A model generated the notes under the pieces. It was given only the letters and a program-made list of their open reading frames with translations. It ran no database searches and was not told the origin of the DNA. A program made the position numbers and the translations under genes. Of a DNA stretch of 42,429 nt, positions 18,755-28,688 are shown in pieces; position 1 is the stretch's first letter; each line of letters begins with the position of its first letter. The DNA comes from an uncultured Eubacteriales bacterium (GTDB lineage: Bacteria; Bacillota; Clostridia; TANB77; CAG-508): NCBI GenBank assembly GCA_949287075.1, contig CASEEU010000019.1, forward strand, positions 1-42,429, read 5' to 3'.

Positions 18755-19434
18755 TGTGGGCAATTATAAAAAAAGAGTTTAAATCTTATTTCTTTTCACC
18801 AGTAGGATATGTATTTATTGGATTATTTTTAATTATGTTTAGTATATTTTTCTATACAGATGTATTTGATTATCAAAGTGTAAATTTTGAATATATATTT
18901 TATTCAGGTGCAACTATTTTAACATTTATTATACCAATTCTTACTATGAGAACATTAGCAGAAGAAAGAAAGTCAGGGACAGAGCAATTATTATTAACAT
19001 CACCTGTTAGTATTACAAAAATTGTATTGGCAAAATTTATATCAGCAACATTAATTGTCATCATTACTGAGCTTTGTACATTTTTATATTTTGGAATATT
19101 AGCATATTTCGGTACACCACATATAACAACAGCATTAGTTACTTTATTAGGATTTCTATTACTTGCTATGAGTTATATATCATTTGGCTTATTGGCTTCA
19201 AGTATAACGGAAAATCAAATTATTGCAGGAGTTATTACAATAGCATTTTTCATATTTTTATGGTTTTTACCAAATTTCAGTGATGTGTTTGCAGATTTTT
19301 CATTAATCAATCTATTTGCTAAATTCCCTAATGGACAAATTGATATTGCAGATACAGTGATATATATAACATTTATCATTACTTGCTTATTATTGACGAT
19401 AATAGTAATGCAAAGAAGAAAAAGTGTAAGATAG
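18754..19434 (+). CDS. ABC-2 type permease, GldF-like
   Basis: The 226-residue protein has six membrane segments and begins MWAIIKKEFKSYFFSPVGYV, the usual start of this family. The loop RTLAEERKSGTEQLLLTSPVS after the second segment is the coupling motif typical of GldF/ABC-2 permeases. It is the membrane partner of the ATPase encoded just upstream (overlapping stop/start). Cargo unknown. Confidence 0.88.
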   Translation: MWAIIKKEFKSYFFSPVGYVFIGLFLIMFSIFFYTDVFDYQSVNFEYIFYSGATILTFIIPILTMRTLAEERKSGTEQLLLTSPVSITKIVLAKFISATLIVIITELCTFLYFGILAYFGTPHITTALVTLLGFLLLAMSYISFGLLASSITENQIIAGVITIAFFIFLWFLPNFSDVFADFSLINLFAKFPNGQIDIADTVIYITFIITCLLLTIIVMQRRKSVR

Positions 19435-19447
19435 GAGGTTAGTAAAG

Positions 19448-21076
19448 TTGAAGAGTGAAGAAGAAAAAATAAAAAAAGACAAAATAGAAAATGAGAAACC
19501 AGAAAAAATAAAAAAAGAAAAGAAGTCTAAAGAAGAAAAGAAACAGGCAAAAGAAGAAAAAAAGAAAATGAAAGCAGAAAAGAAAAAAGCTAAAAAAGAA
19601 AAAAAAGAAGCTAATAAATTTGTACAAACAATGAAAAGAAAATGGCTAATTGATGGAAGTAGAACATTATCATTGGTATTGTTAATATTGGCTGCATTTT
19701 TGGGAATTAATACAGGAATGAAAGTTTTAGACTTAACACCAATTGATTTAACACAAGAAAAATTATATACATTGACAGATGAAAGTAAAGAAAGAGTAAA
19801 AGATATTGATAAAGATGTTCACATATATTTTGTTGGTTATACAGATGATAATGCAGATTTAACACTTGCAAAACAATATAAAGATGCAAACGAAAAAATT
19901 GTTGCAGAGGCAGTAGATGCAGAAAGTAGACCAGACTTAGTAGAAAAATATGGTATAGAAGATACTGGGTCATCAGGAATTATCGTAGAATGTGGAGATC
20001 GTTCAAAAGTATTAACTGCAACAGATTTAGTAACTTATGACGCTACAACATATGAAACAATTAGTATTGCAGAAGAAAAAATAACAAGTGCTATTATATC
20101 TGTTACAACAGACGATATTCCAAAAGTATATTTCTTAGAAGGATACAGTAGTTTTACATTAGATTATAATTTATATTATTTAAATGTATATTTACAAAAT
20201 GAGATTACAGAAGTAGATACATTAAATATGATATCAGAAGGAAAAGTACCAGATGATTGTGATACATTAGTTATTACTTCACCATCACAAGATTTTAATG
20301 ATGAAACAAAAACAGCAATTATTGATTATATTAATCGTGGTGGTAATATCTTGTGGTTAAATGCAAAAATACTAAATGCAGTAGATTTACCAAATGTTAA
20401 TGAAATATTAGCCTTATACGGAGTAAATCCATTTGAAGTGGGGGCTATTAGAGAGACAGATTCATCAAGAATGGTAGCAAATTCACCAGATTTAATTATT
20501 CCAAATTTAGGATCTTCAAAAATAACAGAAGATTTATATAGTAATGGTGTCATTTTTGCTAACCCAACAAAAATTAATATTAATACAGATGGATTAGAAG
20601 ATTTGAAAGTTGTAGAGACAGATTTAGCAACAACAAGTGAAAGTGCATATTTTAGAACAGACTTTAATAATAGTTCAGCAACTGCTGCAGAAGGAGAAGA
20701 AACAGGTTCTTTCCTAGTTGGTGCAGAATTAGAAAAAACAATAACAGAAGCAAATGAAGAATCAGGAACAGCAGCAGTGACATCTACATTAATTATTTAC
20801 GGAGAGAATTATTTCATCTCAGATTATCCATTTACACAAGATTCTCAATATTCAGCAATACAAGTATCATCATATAATAAGGATTTAGTGTTAAATTCAT
20901 TAGCATATTTGTCAGATAGAGAAGAAGATATTACAGCAAGAAAGAGTACAGGAACAGTAACATATACAGCAACAGAACAACAAGATACGATTGTAAAAAT
21001 TATTATATTTACAATACCAGTTCTTATCATTTTGGCAGGATTAATTGTATGGCAAAAGAGAAGAAGAAAAAAATAA
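19448..21076 (+). CDS. GldG-like ABC auxiliary protein
   Basis: The 542-residue protein starts at TTG 19448 after AGGAGGTTAGTAAAG. It begins with a very basic, acidic-mixed coil (residues 1-60, rich in KK, KE and EK). A membrane segment follows near 75-95, then a large extracellular ABC_transp_aux/DUF4350-like domain (DLTQEKLYTLTDESKERVKDI; VITSPSQDFNDETKTAIIDYINRGGNILWL), and a second membrane helix near the C-terminus with a basic tail. It completes the Gld-like exporter. The long Lys/Glu-rich head is an oddity for the family. Confidence 0.85.
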   Translation: MKSEEEKIKKDKIENEKPEKIKKEKKSKEEKKQAKEEKKKMKAEKKKAKKEKKEANKFVQTMKRKWLIDGSRTLSLVLLILAAFLGINTGMKVLDLTPIDLTQEKLYTLTDESKERVKDIDKDVHIYFVGYTDDNADLTLAKQYKDANEKIVAEAVDAESRPDLVEKYGIEDTGSSGIIVECGDRSKVLTATDLVTYDATTYETISIAEEKITSAIISVTTDDIPKVYFLEGYSSFTLDYNLYYLNVYLQNEITEVDTLNMISEGKVPDDCDTLVITSPSQDFNDETKTAIIDYINRGGNILWLNAKILNAVDLPNVNEILALYGVNPFEVGAIRETDSSRMVANSPDLIIPNLGSSKITEDLYSNGVIFANPTKININTDGLEDLKVVETDLATTSESAYFRTDFNNSSATAAEGEETGSFLVGAELEKTITEANEESGTAAVTSTLIIYGENYFISDYPFTQDSQYSAIQVSSYNKDLVLNSLAYLSDREEDITARKSTGTVTYTATEQQDTIVKIIIFTIPVLIILAGLIVWQKRRRKK

Positions 21077-21086
21077 TAAATAAAAG

Positions 21087-21121
21087 AAAAGATTGCTAAA
21101 ATAAATTTTAGCAATCTTTTT
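21087..21121 (+). terminator. Rho-independent terminator
   Basis: AAAAGATTGCTAAAAT and TTTTAGCAATCTTTT form a perfect stem with a T-rich end, closing the Gld-like operon. Confidence 0.88.
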
Positions 21122-21246
21122 AAATTTATAAAAAACATAAAAATGAGATATTTTATAAAACCCCTTTTATTTCAATTAATTGAATAAATAAAAAAGATCT
21201 TCATAAAATAGTATGAAATAGTTAATGAGAAGTAAGAGGGAGAAAA

Positions 21247-22272
21247 ATGAAAAAAATTTTAAAATCAGTGTTTGTCATTATAGGAACATTAATAGGAGCA
21301 GGTTTTGCATCTGGACAAGAAATTTATATATTTTTCTATCAATATGGGATAAGTGGTATATGGGGAATTATTATTTCTAGTATATTATTAGGATTTGTTA
21401 CATATAAGGTACTACATATTAGTAAAGAAAATAAAATAGCAAATTATAAAAATTTTTTAAAAAGATTTATAAAGAATGAAAAACAGCTAGAAATTTTTAA
21501 TATGATTATGAATATATTTATTTTAATTACGTTTTACATTATGATAGCTGGATTTGGAGCGTATTTTGAACAACAATTTGGAATATATTCTTTAATGGGA
21601 AGTATTATATTAGCACTGATTTGTTATTTTGTATTTCTAAAAGATGTATCAGGACTAATTAAAGTAAGTCAATACATTGTTCCTTTATTAATAGGAAGTT
21701 TATTGGTAATTGGAATTTCTGCAATAGATTTCAAAAATATATTAGGAATATCTGCTTATGTATCAGAAAACACTAGTTGGAAATGGATTTTAGATAGTAT
21801 ATTATATGGTAGTTATAATACCATATTATTAATTCCCGTGTTAATTGCTCTGAAAAATTTGACAAATAAGAAAAAGGATCAGTATATTGTAGCTATATTA
21901 ACAGGTGTTTTAGTAATTGTTTTATCATTCATTATATTTTTAATATTAACGAAAATAGATGTAAATATAAAGAATTTAGAAATGCCTGCAGTATATGTTG
22001 TCTCAAAAATTTTACCAGTATTTGAATATATATATGGATTTATTATTTTAAGTTCTATTTTGACAACAAGTATTTCTTTAGGAACGAGCCTTCTAGAAAA
22101 TGTAGCTAATAATAAGAAAAAATACAAACATTATGCAATTCTAATTTGTGTAAGTGCTGTTTTAGTTTCTAATATTGGTTTTTCAAATTTAGTAAATTTA
22201 TTATATCCAATATTTGGATATATAGGATTAATCCAAATCATAAAAATAGCAATACAAAAAAATAAATTATAA
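21247..22272 (+). CDS. YkvI-like APC-superfamily membrane protein
   Basis: The 341-residue protein has about ten membrane segments. It opens with SVFVIIGTLIGAGFASGQEI, the unwound first-helix motif seen in YkvI-type members of the amino acid-polyamine-organocation superfamily. It likely moves an amino acid or related solute, driven by an ion gradient; the substrate is unknown. It starts at an ATG after AAGAGGGAGAAAA. Single gene, followed by a small terminator. Confidence 0.83.
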   Translation: MKKILKSVFVIIGTLIGAGFASGQEIYIFFYQYGISGIWGIIISSILLGFVTYKVLHISKENKIANYKNFLKRFIKNEKQLEIFNMIMNIFILITFYIMIAGFGAYFEQQFGIYSLMGSIILALICYFVFLKDVSGLIKVSQYIVPLLIGSLLVIGISAIDFKNILGISAYVSENTSWKWILDSILYGSYNTILLIPVLIALKNLTNKKKDQYIVAILTGVLVIVLSFIIFLILTKIDVNIKNLEMPAVYVVSKILPVFEYIYGFIILSSILTTSISLGTSLLENVANNKKKYKHYAILICVSAVLVSNIGFSNLVNLLYPIFGYIGLIQIIKIAIQKNKL

Positions 22273-22293
22273 AGGAAGGAGAAAATCGTACAA

Positions 22294-22319
22294 AAAACAA
22301 GCGTTAGCTTGCTTTTTTA
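22294..22319 (+). terminator. Hairpin terminator
   Basis: CAAGC-GTTA-GCTTG with A-rich left and T-run right flanks lies directly after the YkvI-like gene. Confidence 0.75.
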
Positions 22320-22366
22320 AATTTAGTATAGTAGAATATCATTAACAAAAGATAAGGAGAAAGATA

Positions 22367-23551
22367 ATGAGAGATTATTGGGAAGAATCAGAAACAAAAA
22401 ATAAAAAAATAAATGCAAAGAAAATTATTTTATCCATTGTGATTTCTATTCTTGTTGTTGCAGTAATCGTTATTGTCGCTTTATATATTACAAATAATGA
22501 GTTTAGAAATTGGATTGATATAGAGATATTTAGGAAAGAAATTTCACAAGACAAGGTAACAACCATTGAATTAGATGAAAGTGATTCTCCAAATGTATAT
22601 GCATTTAATAAATATATAGGAATATTAAGCAAAAACAAATTGGCTTTATATGGTTCAAGTGGAGAAGAAGAGACAAATTTAGAAGTGAAAATTACCAATC
22701 CATTATTTGATTCTGCAAATCGATTTTTAGCCATAGGAGAGTCTAATGGACAAAAAATTTATGTCATCGAGGATAAAAAAGTGGCATGGGAAAGCGAAGT
22801 AGAAGGTAACATTTCTAAAGTATATGTCAATAAAAATGGATATGTAGCAGTAATTATGACTGGTATGAGCTATAAAAGTGGAGTACAAGTATTTGATCCA
22901 GAGGGAAATTCTCTATTTATTTCATTTTTATCATCAACAGTAGCAATGGATATATCTATTTCAAATGATAATAAATATTTAGCAATTGCTGAGGTGGATA
23001 CATCAGGAACCATTATCCAATCAAATGTAAGAATTATCTCTATTGAAAAAGCCAGAATAGATCCAAGTAACTCTGTCGAAAGTAATTATAAAAGTGAGCA
23101 AAATAAATTAATTGTAAATATCGATTATCAAGATAAAGACAGAATTGTATGTATGTATACAGATACGATTAATATAATAGAAAATAATCAAGAATCTGTT
23201 GCATTTGACAATAAAGACAAAAAAATAATAGCACAATCTATTGATTTAAAAAATTATTTTGCAACGATTCAAGAAGAATCATCAGGAATCTTTTCAGCAA
23301 ATTCTGTGATTAATATAGTTAATGTAGAAAATAAAAGTACTCAAAATTACACAGTAGAAACATCAATAAAAGAAATGTATGCAAAAGGAGATATTATTGC
23401 ACTAAATCTCGGAACAGAAGTTGAGTTTATTAATACAGCAGGTTGGCTTGTAAAAAGATATATAGCAAGTCAAGAAGTATCAAAGGTTACAATATCAGAT
23501 AGTATAGCCGGAATTATTTATAGAGATAAAGTAGAAATTATTAATTTATAA
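22367..23551 (+). CDS. DUF5711 family membrane-anchored beta-propeller-like protein
   Basis: The 394-residue protein has a charged N-terminus, one membrane helix at about 23-45 and a large outside domain with repeated short strand motifs (LAIGESNGQKIYVI, YVAVIMTGMSYKSGVQVFD, YLAIAEVDTSGTI, IVCMYTDTINII). These are compatible with the beta-propeller-like fold of DUF5711 proteins. No enzymatic motif is seen. It is followed 12 bases later by cvpA-like and then LCP genes, so a role in the cell envelope is likely but inferred. Confidence 0.7.
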   Translation: MRDYWEESETKNKKINAKKIILSIVISILVVAVIVIVALYITNNEFRNWIDIEIFRKEISQDKVTTIELDESDSPNVYAFNKYIGILSKNKLALYGSSGEEETNLEVKITNPLFDSANRFLAIGESNGQKIYVIEDKKVAWESEVEGNISKVYVNKNGYVAVIMTGMSYKSGVQVFDPEGNSLFISFLSSTVAMDISISNDNKYLAIAEVDTSGTIIQSNVRIISIEKARIDPSNSVESNYKSEQNKLIVNIDYQDKDRIVCMYTDTINIIENNQESVAFDNKDKKIIAQSIDLKNYFATIQEESSGIFSANSVINIVNVENKSTQNYTVETSIKEMYAKGDIIALNLGTEVEFINTAGWLVKRYIASQEVSKVTISDSIAGIIYRDKVEIINL

Positions 23552-23562
23552 GGAGAAATTTT

Positions 23563-24186
23563 ATGAATATTGTTGTAGATTTAATTATTGTTGCCATTAT
23601 TTTATTATCCACTTTTTTAGCTTATAAAAAAGGCATAATTACATTAGCGATACAATTAGTAGCTGTTGTTATTGCTATTGTATTAACATTAATATTATAT
23701 AAACCAGTTTCAAACGTGATTATTAATGTAACAGGAATTGATGAAACGATTCAAAACGCAATTTTAGAAGAAGCAAATGACATTATGACAAATGGTGAAG
23801 AAGGTTCAAACCAAGTAGTAGAAAGCATACAAAATAATATGTTGCCAGAAACAGCAAGAACAATCTCTATTAATATTATAGAGGGAGCCGTTATATTAAT
23901 TTTATATATTGTTATAAGAATTATATTACGATTTGTTACGGCATTAGCAAATTTAGTTTCAAAATTACCAATATTAAACCAATTAAATCAATTAGGCGGT
24001 ATTATTTATGGGATTTTAAGAGGTGTATTAATTGTTTATATAATATTATTACTTGTAAATCTAAGTGGAGAAATAGAACCACAAAATCAAGTATATACAG
24101 CTGTTGAAGGATCTTATATTGGTAAAGTGATGAATGAAAATAATATTTTGGATATACTATTTACAGAAGTAAGTGAAAATAAATAA
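23563..24186 (+). CDS. CvpA family membrane protein
   Basis: The 207-residue protein has four membrane segments. The N-terminal helix pair (DLIIVAIILLSTFLAYKKGI) and the late LNQLGGIIYGILRGVLIVYI segment are the CvpA signature, including the conserved G-x-x-G-x-x-R-G. In known bacteria CvpA proteins affect envelope integrity and colicin V export. It sits 12 bases after the DUF5711 gene and is ended by a terminator. Confidence 0.85.
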   Translation: MNIVVDLIIVAIILLSTFLAYKKGIITLAIQLVAVVIAIVLTLILYKPVSNVIINVTGIDETIQNAILEEANDIMTNGEEGSNQVVESIQNNMLPETARTISINIIEGAVILILYIVIRIILRFVTALANLVSKLPILNQLNQLGGIIYGILRGVLIVYIILLLVNLSGEIEPQNQVYTAVEGSYIGKVMNENNILDILFTEVSENK

Positions 24187-24202
24187 TAAAAAAATCAAAA
24201 AG

Positions 24203-24238
24203 ATAAAGACAAATTCTTAAAATTTGTCTTTATTTGTT
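24203..24238 (+). terminator. Rho-independent terminator
   Basis: ATAAAGACAAATT and AATTTGTCTTTAT form a perfect stem followed by TTGTT. Confidence 0.85.
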
Positions 24239-24265
24239 GATTTTTGATAAGATATTTGCTATACT
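24237..24265 (+). promoter_or_regulatory. Promoter of the LCP gene
   Basis: TTGATT (24237-24242), a 17-base spacer and TATACT (24260-24265) precede the GTG start at 24297, with TTAGGAGTGG as ribosome site. Confidence 0.6.
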
Positions 24266-24296
24266 GATTACATGATTTTTTAGGAGTGGATTATAA

Positions 24297-25691
24297 GTGA
24301 ATAATGATAAAATGAACAAAAGACAAAAAATAGATAATAATAGAAATAAAAATAAAAACCCAAATCAAAAAATAAAACAAAAATCAAAGAAAAAAATGAA
24401 AATGTGGAAAAAAATATTATTAATTATATTATTAATTCTGTTAATTGCTGGAGGAGTATTTGCATACAAAGTATATAGGAATGGGGGAGGCCTATCTGGT
24501 ATGCTAGCAACAGTGGTTGGACATGATGAAAATACGAGAAAGAGCTTAGGAGAATTTCAAGTATTACTAATGGGAGTTAGTACTGATCAAGAAGGTGTAG
24601 CTCTAACAGATACGATAATTGCAGCTTCATATAACCCAAATACACAAAAAGCATCATTATTATCAATTCCTAGAGACTCTTTCACAGGAAAGAATACCAA
24701 AAGAGCAGTAGCATCTGATAAGATAAATGCAATCTATAATATGACTAGAGATCCAATGGAAACAGTAGAAGCTGTAAATGAATTAACAGGATTAGATTTA
24801 CAATATTATGCAATTGTACAAACAGAAGCATTAATAGAATTAGTAGATGCGATTGGACCAATTGAATATTATGTTCCTACAACAATGAATTATGATGATA
24901 CATCACAGGATTTACATATTCATTTTGAAGAAGGACTTCAACAAATTGATGGTCCAGCAGCAGAAGAACTATTAAGATTTAGAAAAAATAATGATGGAAC
25001 AAGTTTCCCATCAGAATATGGTGATAATGATATAGGAAGAATGAGAAATCAAAGAGAATTCATTACAGCAGTTGTTGAACAAACTGTAAAATTAGAAAAT
25101 ATAACCAAATTAGGTGCTATATTAGATATTGCCAGCAGAAATCTAATAACAAATCTGAATTTTGATGTATTAAAAGACTATTTACCATATGCTGTAGAAT
25201 TTAGTACAGAAAATTTACAAACGGGATCATTACCAGGAAGTGTACCAGATATAAGTCAAACCAATAATGTTAGTATATTTGTAGTAGATAAAGAAGAAAC
25301 AGAACAATTGGTAAAAGAATTATTTTTCCCAGAAAGATTGCTAGAAGAGGAATCAACAGATGGAAATACAACAGGTAACACAAGTGCAACATCTAGTACT
25401 TCAACAAATTCAGATATAGAAATAGAAGTATTAAACGGAACAAGTGATGGTAAGATACTTCAAGAAGTTGTTAGCAAATTGACAGAAAAAGGATATAATG
25501 TTACAAGAACAGGTGTAAACGAAACAAATTCGGTCAGCAAAACAATCATAGCGAATAAAAAAGATGTGTCATCTACAATCATGAATGATATAAAAACAAC
25601 AATAGGTACAGGAACGATTTCTGACAAGAGTGGAGGAAGTTCTAGTAAAGTAGATGTAACTATTATTATCGGAAAAGATTACAATCAATAG
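24297..25691 (+). CDS. LytR-CpsA-Psr (LCP) family protein with LytR_C domain
   Basis: The 464-residue protein attaches undecaprenyl-linked glycopolymers to peptidoglycan in the known family. A basic cytosolic tail (1-33) is followed by a membrane helix (about 34-55). The LCP domain starts at FQVLLMGVSTDQ and contains TDTIIAAS, the IPRDSF active-site strand and RNQREF, all carrying the Asp/Arg residues that bind the pyrophosphate. After a Thr/Ser-rich linker the C-terminal LytR_C domain begins near IEIEVLNGTSDG. GTG start at 24297. Confidence 0.92.
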   Translation: MNNDKMNKRQKIDNNRNKNKNPNQKIKQKSKKKMKMWKKILLIILLILLIAGGVFAYKVYRNGGGLSGMLATVVGHDENTRKSLGEFQVLLMGVSTDQEGVALTDTIIAASYNPNTQKASLLSIPRDSFTGKNTKRAVASDKINAIYNMTRDPMETVEAVNELTGLDLQYYAIVQTEALIELVDAIGPIEYYVPTTMNYDDTSQDLHIHFEEGLQQIDGPAAEELLRFRKNNDGTSFPSEYGDNDIGRMRNQREFITAVVEQTVKLENITKLGAILDIASRNLITNLNFDVLKDYLPYAVEFSTENLQTGSLPGSVPDISQTNNVSIFVVDKEETEQLVKELFFPERLLEEESTDGNTTGNTSATSSTSTNSDIEIEVLNGTSDGKILQEVVSKLTEKGYNVTRTGVNETNSVSKTIIANKKDVSSTIMNDIKTTIGTGTISDKSGGSSSKVDVTIIIGKDYNQ

Positions 25692-25709
25692 AAGGTAAAT
25701 AAAATAAGG

Positions 25710-25734
25710 GGCAGACAAGTTTAACTTGTCTGCC
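25710..25734. terminator. Bidirectional terminator
   Basis: GGCAGACAAGTT-T-AACTTGTCTGCC is a perfect stem between the convergent LCP and D,D-carboxypeptidase genes. It abuts the stop codon of the latter. Confidence 0.85.
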
Positions 25735-25735
25735 T

Positions 25736-26998
25736 TTAAAATATATTTTCTTGATTATGTTTCTTTTTAGTTGTAAAAAATATTGTGAAAGTAATGATAA
25801 CTGCAACAAACAATCCAGCAATTTGCAAAATGAGTTGAAGCAATTGAGAGCTTTCAACATTATGTGTGGCAACAATATCAGATTCATAAGAAATACCATC
25901 AATTGTATAAATTGCTTTTCCAAGGACATCTCCCTCTGCAATAGGAGCAGAAATATCATCATTTAACTGTATTTCAGGAATGTAATTTGTTTCAAGGTCA
26001 GAATTATTGACTAAAGCATGGATACTATTTACAAAGGCTAAATCCAATAACTTTGTAGAAAGAGTAGCATTTGTGACTTCAATGGATGTAATGATATCAC
26101 CAGGATTTGCAATATTTTTTAAAGAAAAATGATTAAATCCATATTCATATAAAGTGATACTATCTATGAATCTTGAAGATATGCCATCAGATGAAAGTGT
26201 TCCACCCAAAATAACACAAGTAAGTTCAATATCATTTCTATAGGCACAAGAAACTAAACATCTTCCAGCCTCTGTGGTAAAACCAGTTTTTCCTACAGTC
26301 ACATAGCTATAATAATTAGGACTGTCAGGAAGAACTAATTGATTAGTAGAAGTATAAGATCTCACACCTGATTTGTTTGTGGCAGGAATAGAGCAAGATA
26401 CACTACCAGCAATTCTTCTAAAATCATCATTTTGAATACAATATTGCATAATTTTAGCTAAATCATATGCTGTCGTATAATGATTATCTTCTTGTAAGCC
26501 ATATGGATTTGTGAAATGTGTATCGGTTAATTCTAGTTCATTAACTTTTGTATTCATCATAGAAACAAAACTTTCTATAGAACCACCAACATATTCAGCT
26601 AATACATTTGCTGCATCATTTGCAGAATGAACTAATAGCATCTCTAGAAGTTGTTCTACAGTAAATTGTTCTTCACCTTGAATTTCAGCAGTTACATAAC
26701 CTTCAGGAATATGCATAAGTGCATCATAACTTGCTGTTACAGTTTCATCGAGTTCGCAATTTTCTAATACCAAAATAGCTGTCATAATTTTTGTAGTACT
26801 TGCTGGAAACATTCTTTCACTTGCATTTTTATCATATAATATTCTATTTGTTTTATTATCTATTAGAATGGCCGCTCCAGAAGTGATTTCTGGTGTATTT
26901 GTATCATTATCTGTTGCATAAACAATCTTTAAATTTGTAAATAACACCGTTATTATCAAAAAAAACAGTATAAAAATTTTTCTAACATGTATTTTCAT
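25736..26998 (-). CDS. D-alanyl-D-alanine carboxypeptidase, DacF/PBP5 type
   Basis: The 420-residue penicillin-binding protein trims terminal D-alanine from peptidoglycan stem peptides. All three active-site motifs are present: ASTTKIM (SxxK, about residue 68), HSANDAAN (SxN, about 132) and VGKTGFTTEAGR (KTG, about 236). A signal/anchor helix opens the protein. A PBP5-type C-terminal domain follows the catalytic domain, and a C-terminal membrane helix ends in a basic tail. It fits the wall-enzyme neighbourhood. Confidence 0.94.
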   Translation of the reverse strand: MKIHVRKIFILFFLIITVLFTNLKIVYATDNDTNTPEITSGAAILIDNKTNRILYDKNASERMFPASTTKIMTAILVLENCELDETVTASYDALMHIPEGYVTAEIQGEEQFTVEQLLEMLLVHSANDAANVLAEYVGGSIESFVSMMNTKVNELELTDTHFTNPYGLQEDNHYTTAYDLAKIMQYCIQNDDFRRIAGSVSCSIPATNKSGVRSYTSTNQLVLPDSPNYYSYVTVGKTGFTTEAGRCLVSCAYRNDIELTCVILGGTLSSDGISSRFIDSITLYEYGFNHFSLKNIANPGDIITSIEVTNATLSTKLLDLAFVNSIHALVNNSDLETNYIPEIQLNDDISAPIAEGDVLGKAIYTIDGISYESDIVATHNVESSQLLQLILQIAGLFVAVIITFTIFFTTKKKHNQENIF

Positions 26999-27135
26999 TT
27001 TATAAACTCCTAATAATGAATTTATTTATTATAGTATTCCAATAGTAATACTATATAGCATTTTGTCGAATTTTGCAATCCATTTTTATTGAATAAGAGA
27101 AATTTTCCTATTTACTAAAAACGAAATTATTTTAT

Positions 27136-27157
27136 ACCGAATATATGTATATTTGGT
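27136..27157. promoter_or_regulatory. Palindrome, possible operator
   Basis: ACCGAATATA-TG-TATATTTGGT is a near-perfect dyad (9 of 10 positions) in the 270-base divergent region between the carboxypeptidase and comEA genes. Nothing else is seen in that region. Confidence 0.3.
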
Positions 27158-27268
27158 GAACAAAAAAGAAATTTCATATAAATTGTAGGGTTATAGAAAA
27201 ATCTAGCTAAAAATTGAAAAATATTAAGGAGGGAAGAGAGATATATATTCATTATATATCAAATCATT

Positions 27269-27982
27269 ATGATGTATGAATTTAATAAAAAACAAAAAGT
27301 AATAATTGTCATAATTGGGTCAATGATTATCATTGCCTTTTTATACTATATCTATACAAAAGAAGATAATATGGTCATATCAACAGAAGAAACTGCAGAA
27401 AAAAATTTGGTAGGAAATACAGTTGAAAATTTAGAAGAAAATGAAGAAACAACAAAAGAGAATACGAATAAGATAATTGTGCATGTGTCAGGCGCAGTAA
27501 ACAAAGAAGGTATTGTTGAGTTAGAAGAAAATAGTAGGATATCAGATGCAATTAGCAAAGCAGAAGGACTAAAAGAAAATGCAGATACCAAAAAGATTAA
27601 TTTAGCCTACAAATTAGAAGATGGAATGAAAATATATATACCAACAATAGAAGAGAGTATGAATCAGAATGAACAAAATCAAAACGAAAGCCAAAGCCTA
27701 ATGGATCAGACCTCACAATATATAACATCATCAAGTGAAATTATTCAAGATGGACAAACCAATGGGACAAGTGAAACTAAAACGAATGAAAAAATAAATA
27801 TTAACACAGCAACACAAACAGAATTAGAAACATTACCAGGAATCGGTCCTTCCACTTCATTAAAAATAGTGAATTACAGAAAAGAAAATGGGAAATTTAA
27901 AACCATAGAAGACATAAAAGAAGTTAGTGGTATTGGAGAGGTGAAATACGAAAATATCAAAGATTTAATTTGTGTGGAATAA
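27269..27982 (+). CDS. comEA: ComEA-like DNA-uptake protein
   Basis: The 237-residue protein has an N-terminal membrane helix (about 10-30) and an SLBB domain (IIVHVSGAVNKEGIVEL to YIPTIEE, about 70-128). After a Gln/Ser-rich linker comes a C-terminal helix-hairpin-helix DNA-binding domain (ININTATQTELETLPGIGPS; IKEVSGIGEVKYENIKDL). In competent Firmicutes ComEA binds incoming DNA at the membrane. No comEC follows within the window. The start is uncertain: AAGGAGGG at 27227-27234 lies about 35 bases before the first ATG, with only non-standard starts between. Confidence 0.88.
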   Translation: MMYEFNKKQKVIIVIIGSMIIIAFLYYIYTKEDNMVISTEETAEKNLVGNTVENLEENEETTKENTNKIIVHVSGAVNKEGIVELEENSRISDAISKAEGLKENADTKKINLAYKLEDGMKIYIPTIEESMNQNEQNQNESQSLMDQTSQYITSSSEIIQDGQTNGTSETKTNEKININTATQTELETLPGIGPSTSLKIVNYRKENGKFKTIEDIKEVSGIGEVKYENIKDLICVE

Positions 27983-28073
27983 TTGACGGTCGCTTAAGTG
28001 ATATTTAAAACAATAAATATATATTGATAGGTAGGCAATAAGCCAGAATGTTCATAAATTTTTTTAAAACTAC

Positions 28074-28102
28074 TTGACAATAAAATAAAACCATAGTAGA
28101 AT
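28074..28102 (+). promoter_or_regulatory. Promoter of the DtxR-like/Suf operon
   Basis: TTGACA (28074-28079), a 17-base spacer and TAGAAT (28097-28102) form a near-consensus promoter upstream of the metal-dependent regulator. Confidence 0.8.
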
Positions 28103-28118
28103 GTTAGCGTAAACTAAC
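28103..28118. promoter_or_regulatory. Possible DtxR-type operator
   Basis: GTTAG-CGTAAA-CTAAC is a dyad at the expected transcription start. Its TTAG-N6-CTAA half-sites resemble the known DtxR/IdeR box, so the regulator gene just downstream probably represses itself and the suf genes. This is inferred from sequence resemblance. Confidence 0.5.
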
Positions 28119-28131
28119 AAGGAGGAAGGAT

Positions 28132-28605
28132 ATGAAACTAACTAATTCTCAAGAAGAATATCTAAAAACAATATATATACTAGAAAAAAGTAGTGGAAAA
28201 ATCAGAGTAACAGACATAGCTAAAAAACTAAAAATCACAAAACCAAGTGTTAATAGAGCTATAAAAAATTTAAGAGACTTAGACTTGGTGGAATATGAAG
28301 TATATGGAGACATCAATCTAACATATCAAGGAGAAGAAAAAGCAAAAGAGATAATAAAAAAACATGACATAATAAAAATGTTCTTAGTAGATATCTTAGA
28401 TGTAGATGAAAAAGATGCAGAAGAAGAAGCAAAATCTATGAAACATGCAATGTCACCAGACACTACGAAAAAACTAGAAAAATATATCAGCAAAATAATG
28501 GATTTAGGAGACTTAGACTGTGACTATGATGAAAATAATCCCAAATGCCAAAGCTGTATAAAAGTAACTATAAAAAATAGATTAAATAAAAAGAAAAAAA
28601 TATAG
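28132..28605 (+). CDS. DtxR/MntR-family metal-dependent regulator
   Basis: The 157-residue protein starts with the winged helix typical of DtxR/MntR (LTNSQEEYLKTIYILEKSSG, then VTDIAKKLKITKPSVNRAIKNLRDLDLV). A dimerisation domain follows, with EE(A/S)KSMKHAMSPD, where Glu and His residues bind the metal in the family. The C-terminus has the cysteines CDYDENNPKCQSC, a possible extra metal or cluster site. It starts after AAGGAGGAAGGAT. Its place ahead of sufC and sufB/D suggests iron-responsive control of Fe-S assembly. Confidence 0.88.
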   Translation: MKLTNSQEEYLKTIYILEKSSGKIRVTDIAKKLKITKPSVNRAIKNLRDLDLVEYEVYGDINLTYQGEEKAKEIIKKHDIIKMFLVDILDVDEKDAEEEAKSMKHAMSPDTTKKLEKYISKIMDLGDLDCDYDENNPKCQSCIKVTIKNRLNKKKKI

Positions 28606-28688
28606 AACTTTAAAATACACAAAGTAAAAATTAAAATAATAGTAAAAAGATAATAACAAAAAGCAGAAAAATAAAACAGGAGGTAAAC

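Noticed and set aside
19439..19627. Minus-strand Phe-rich frame opposite the GldG-like N-terminus
   Set aside because: It is the antisense of the Lys/Glu-rich coil and has no independent support.
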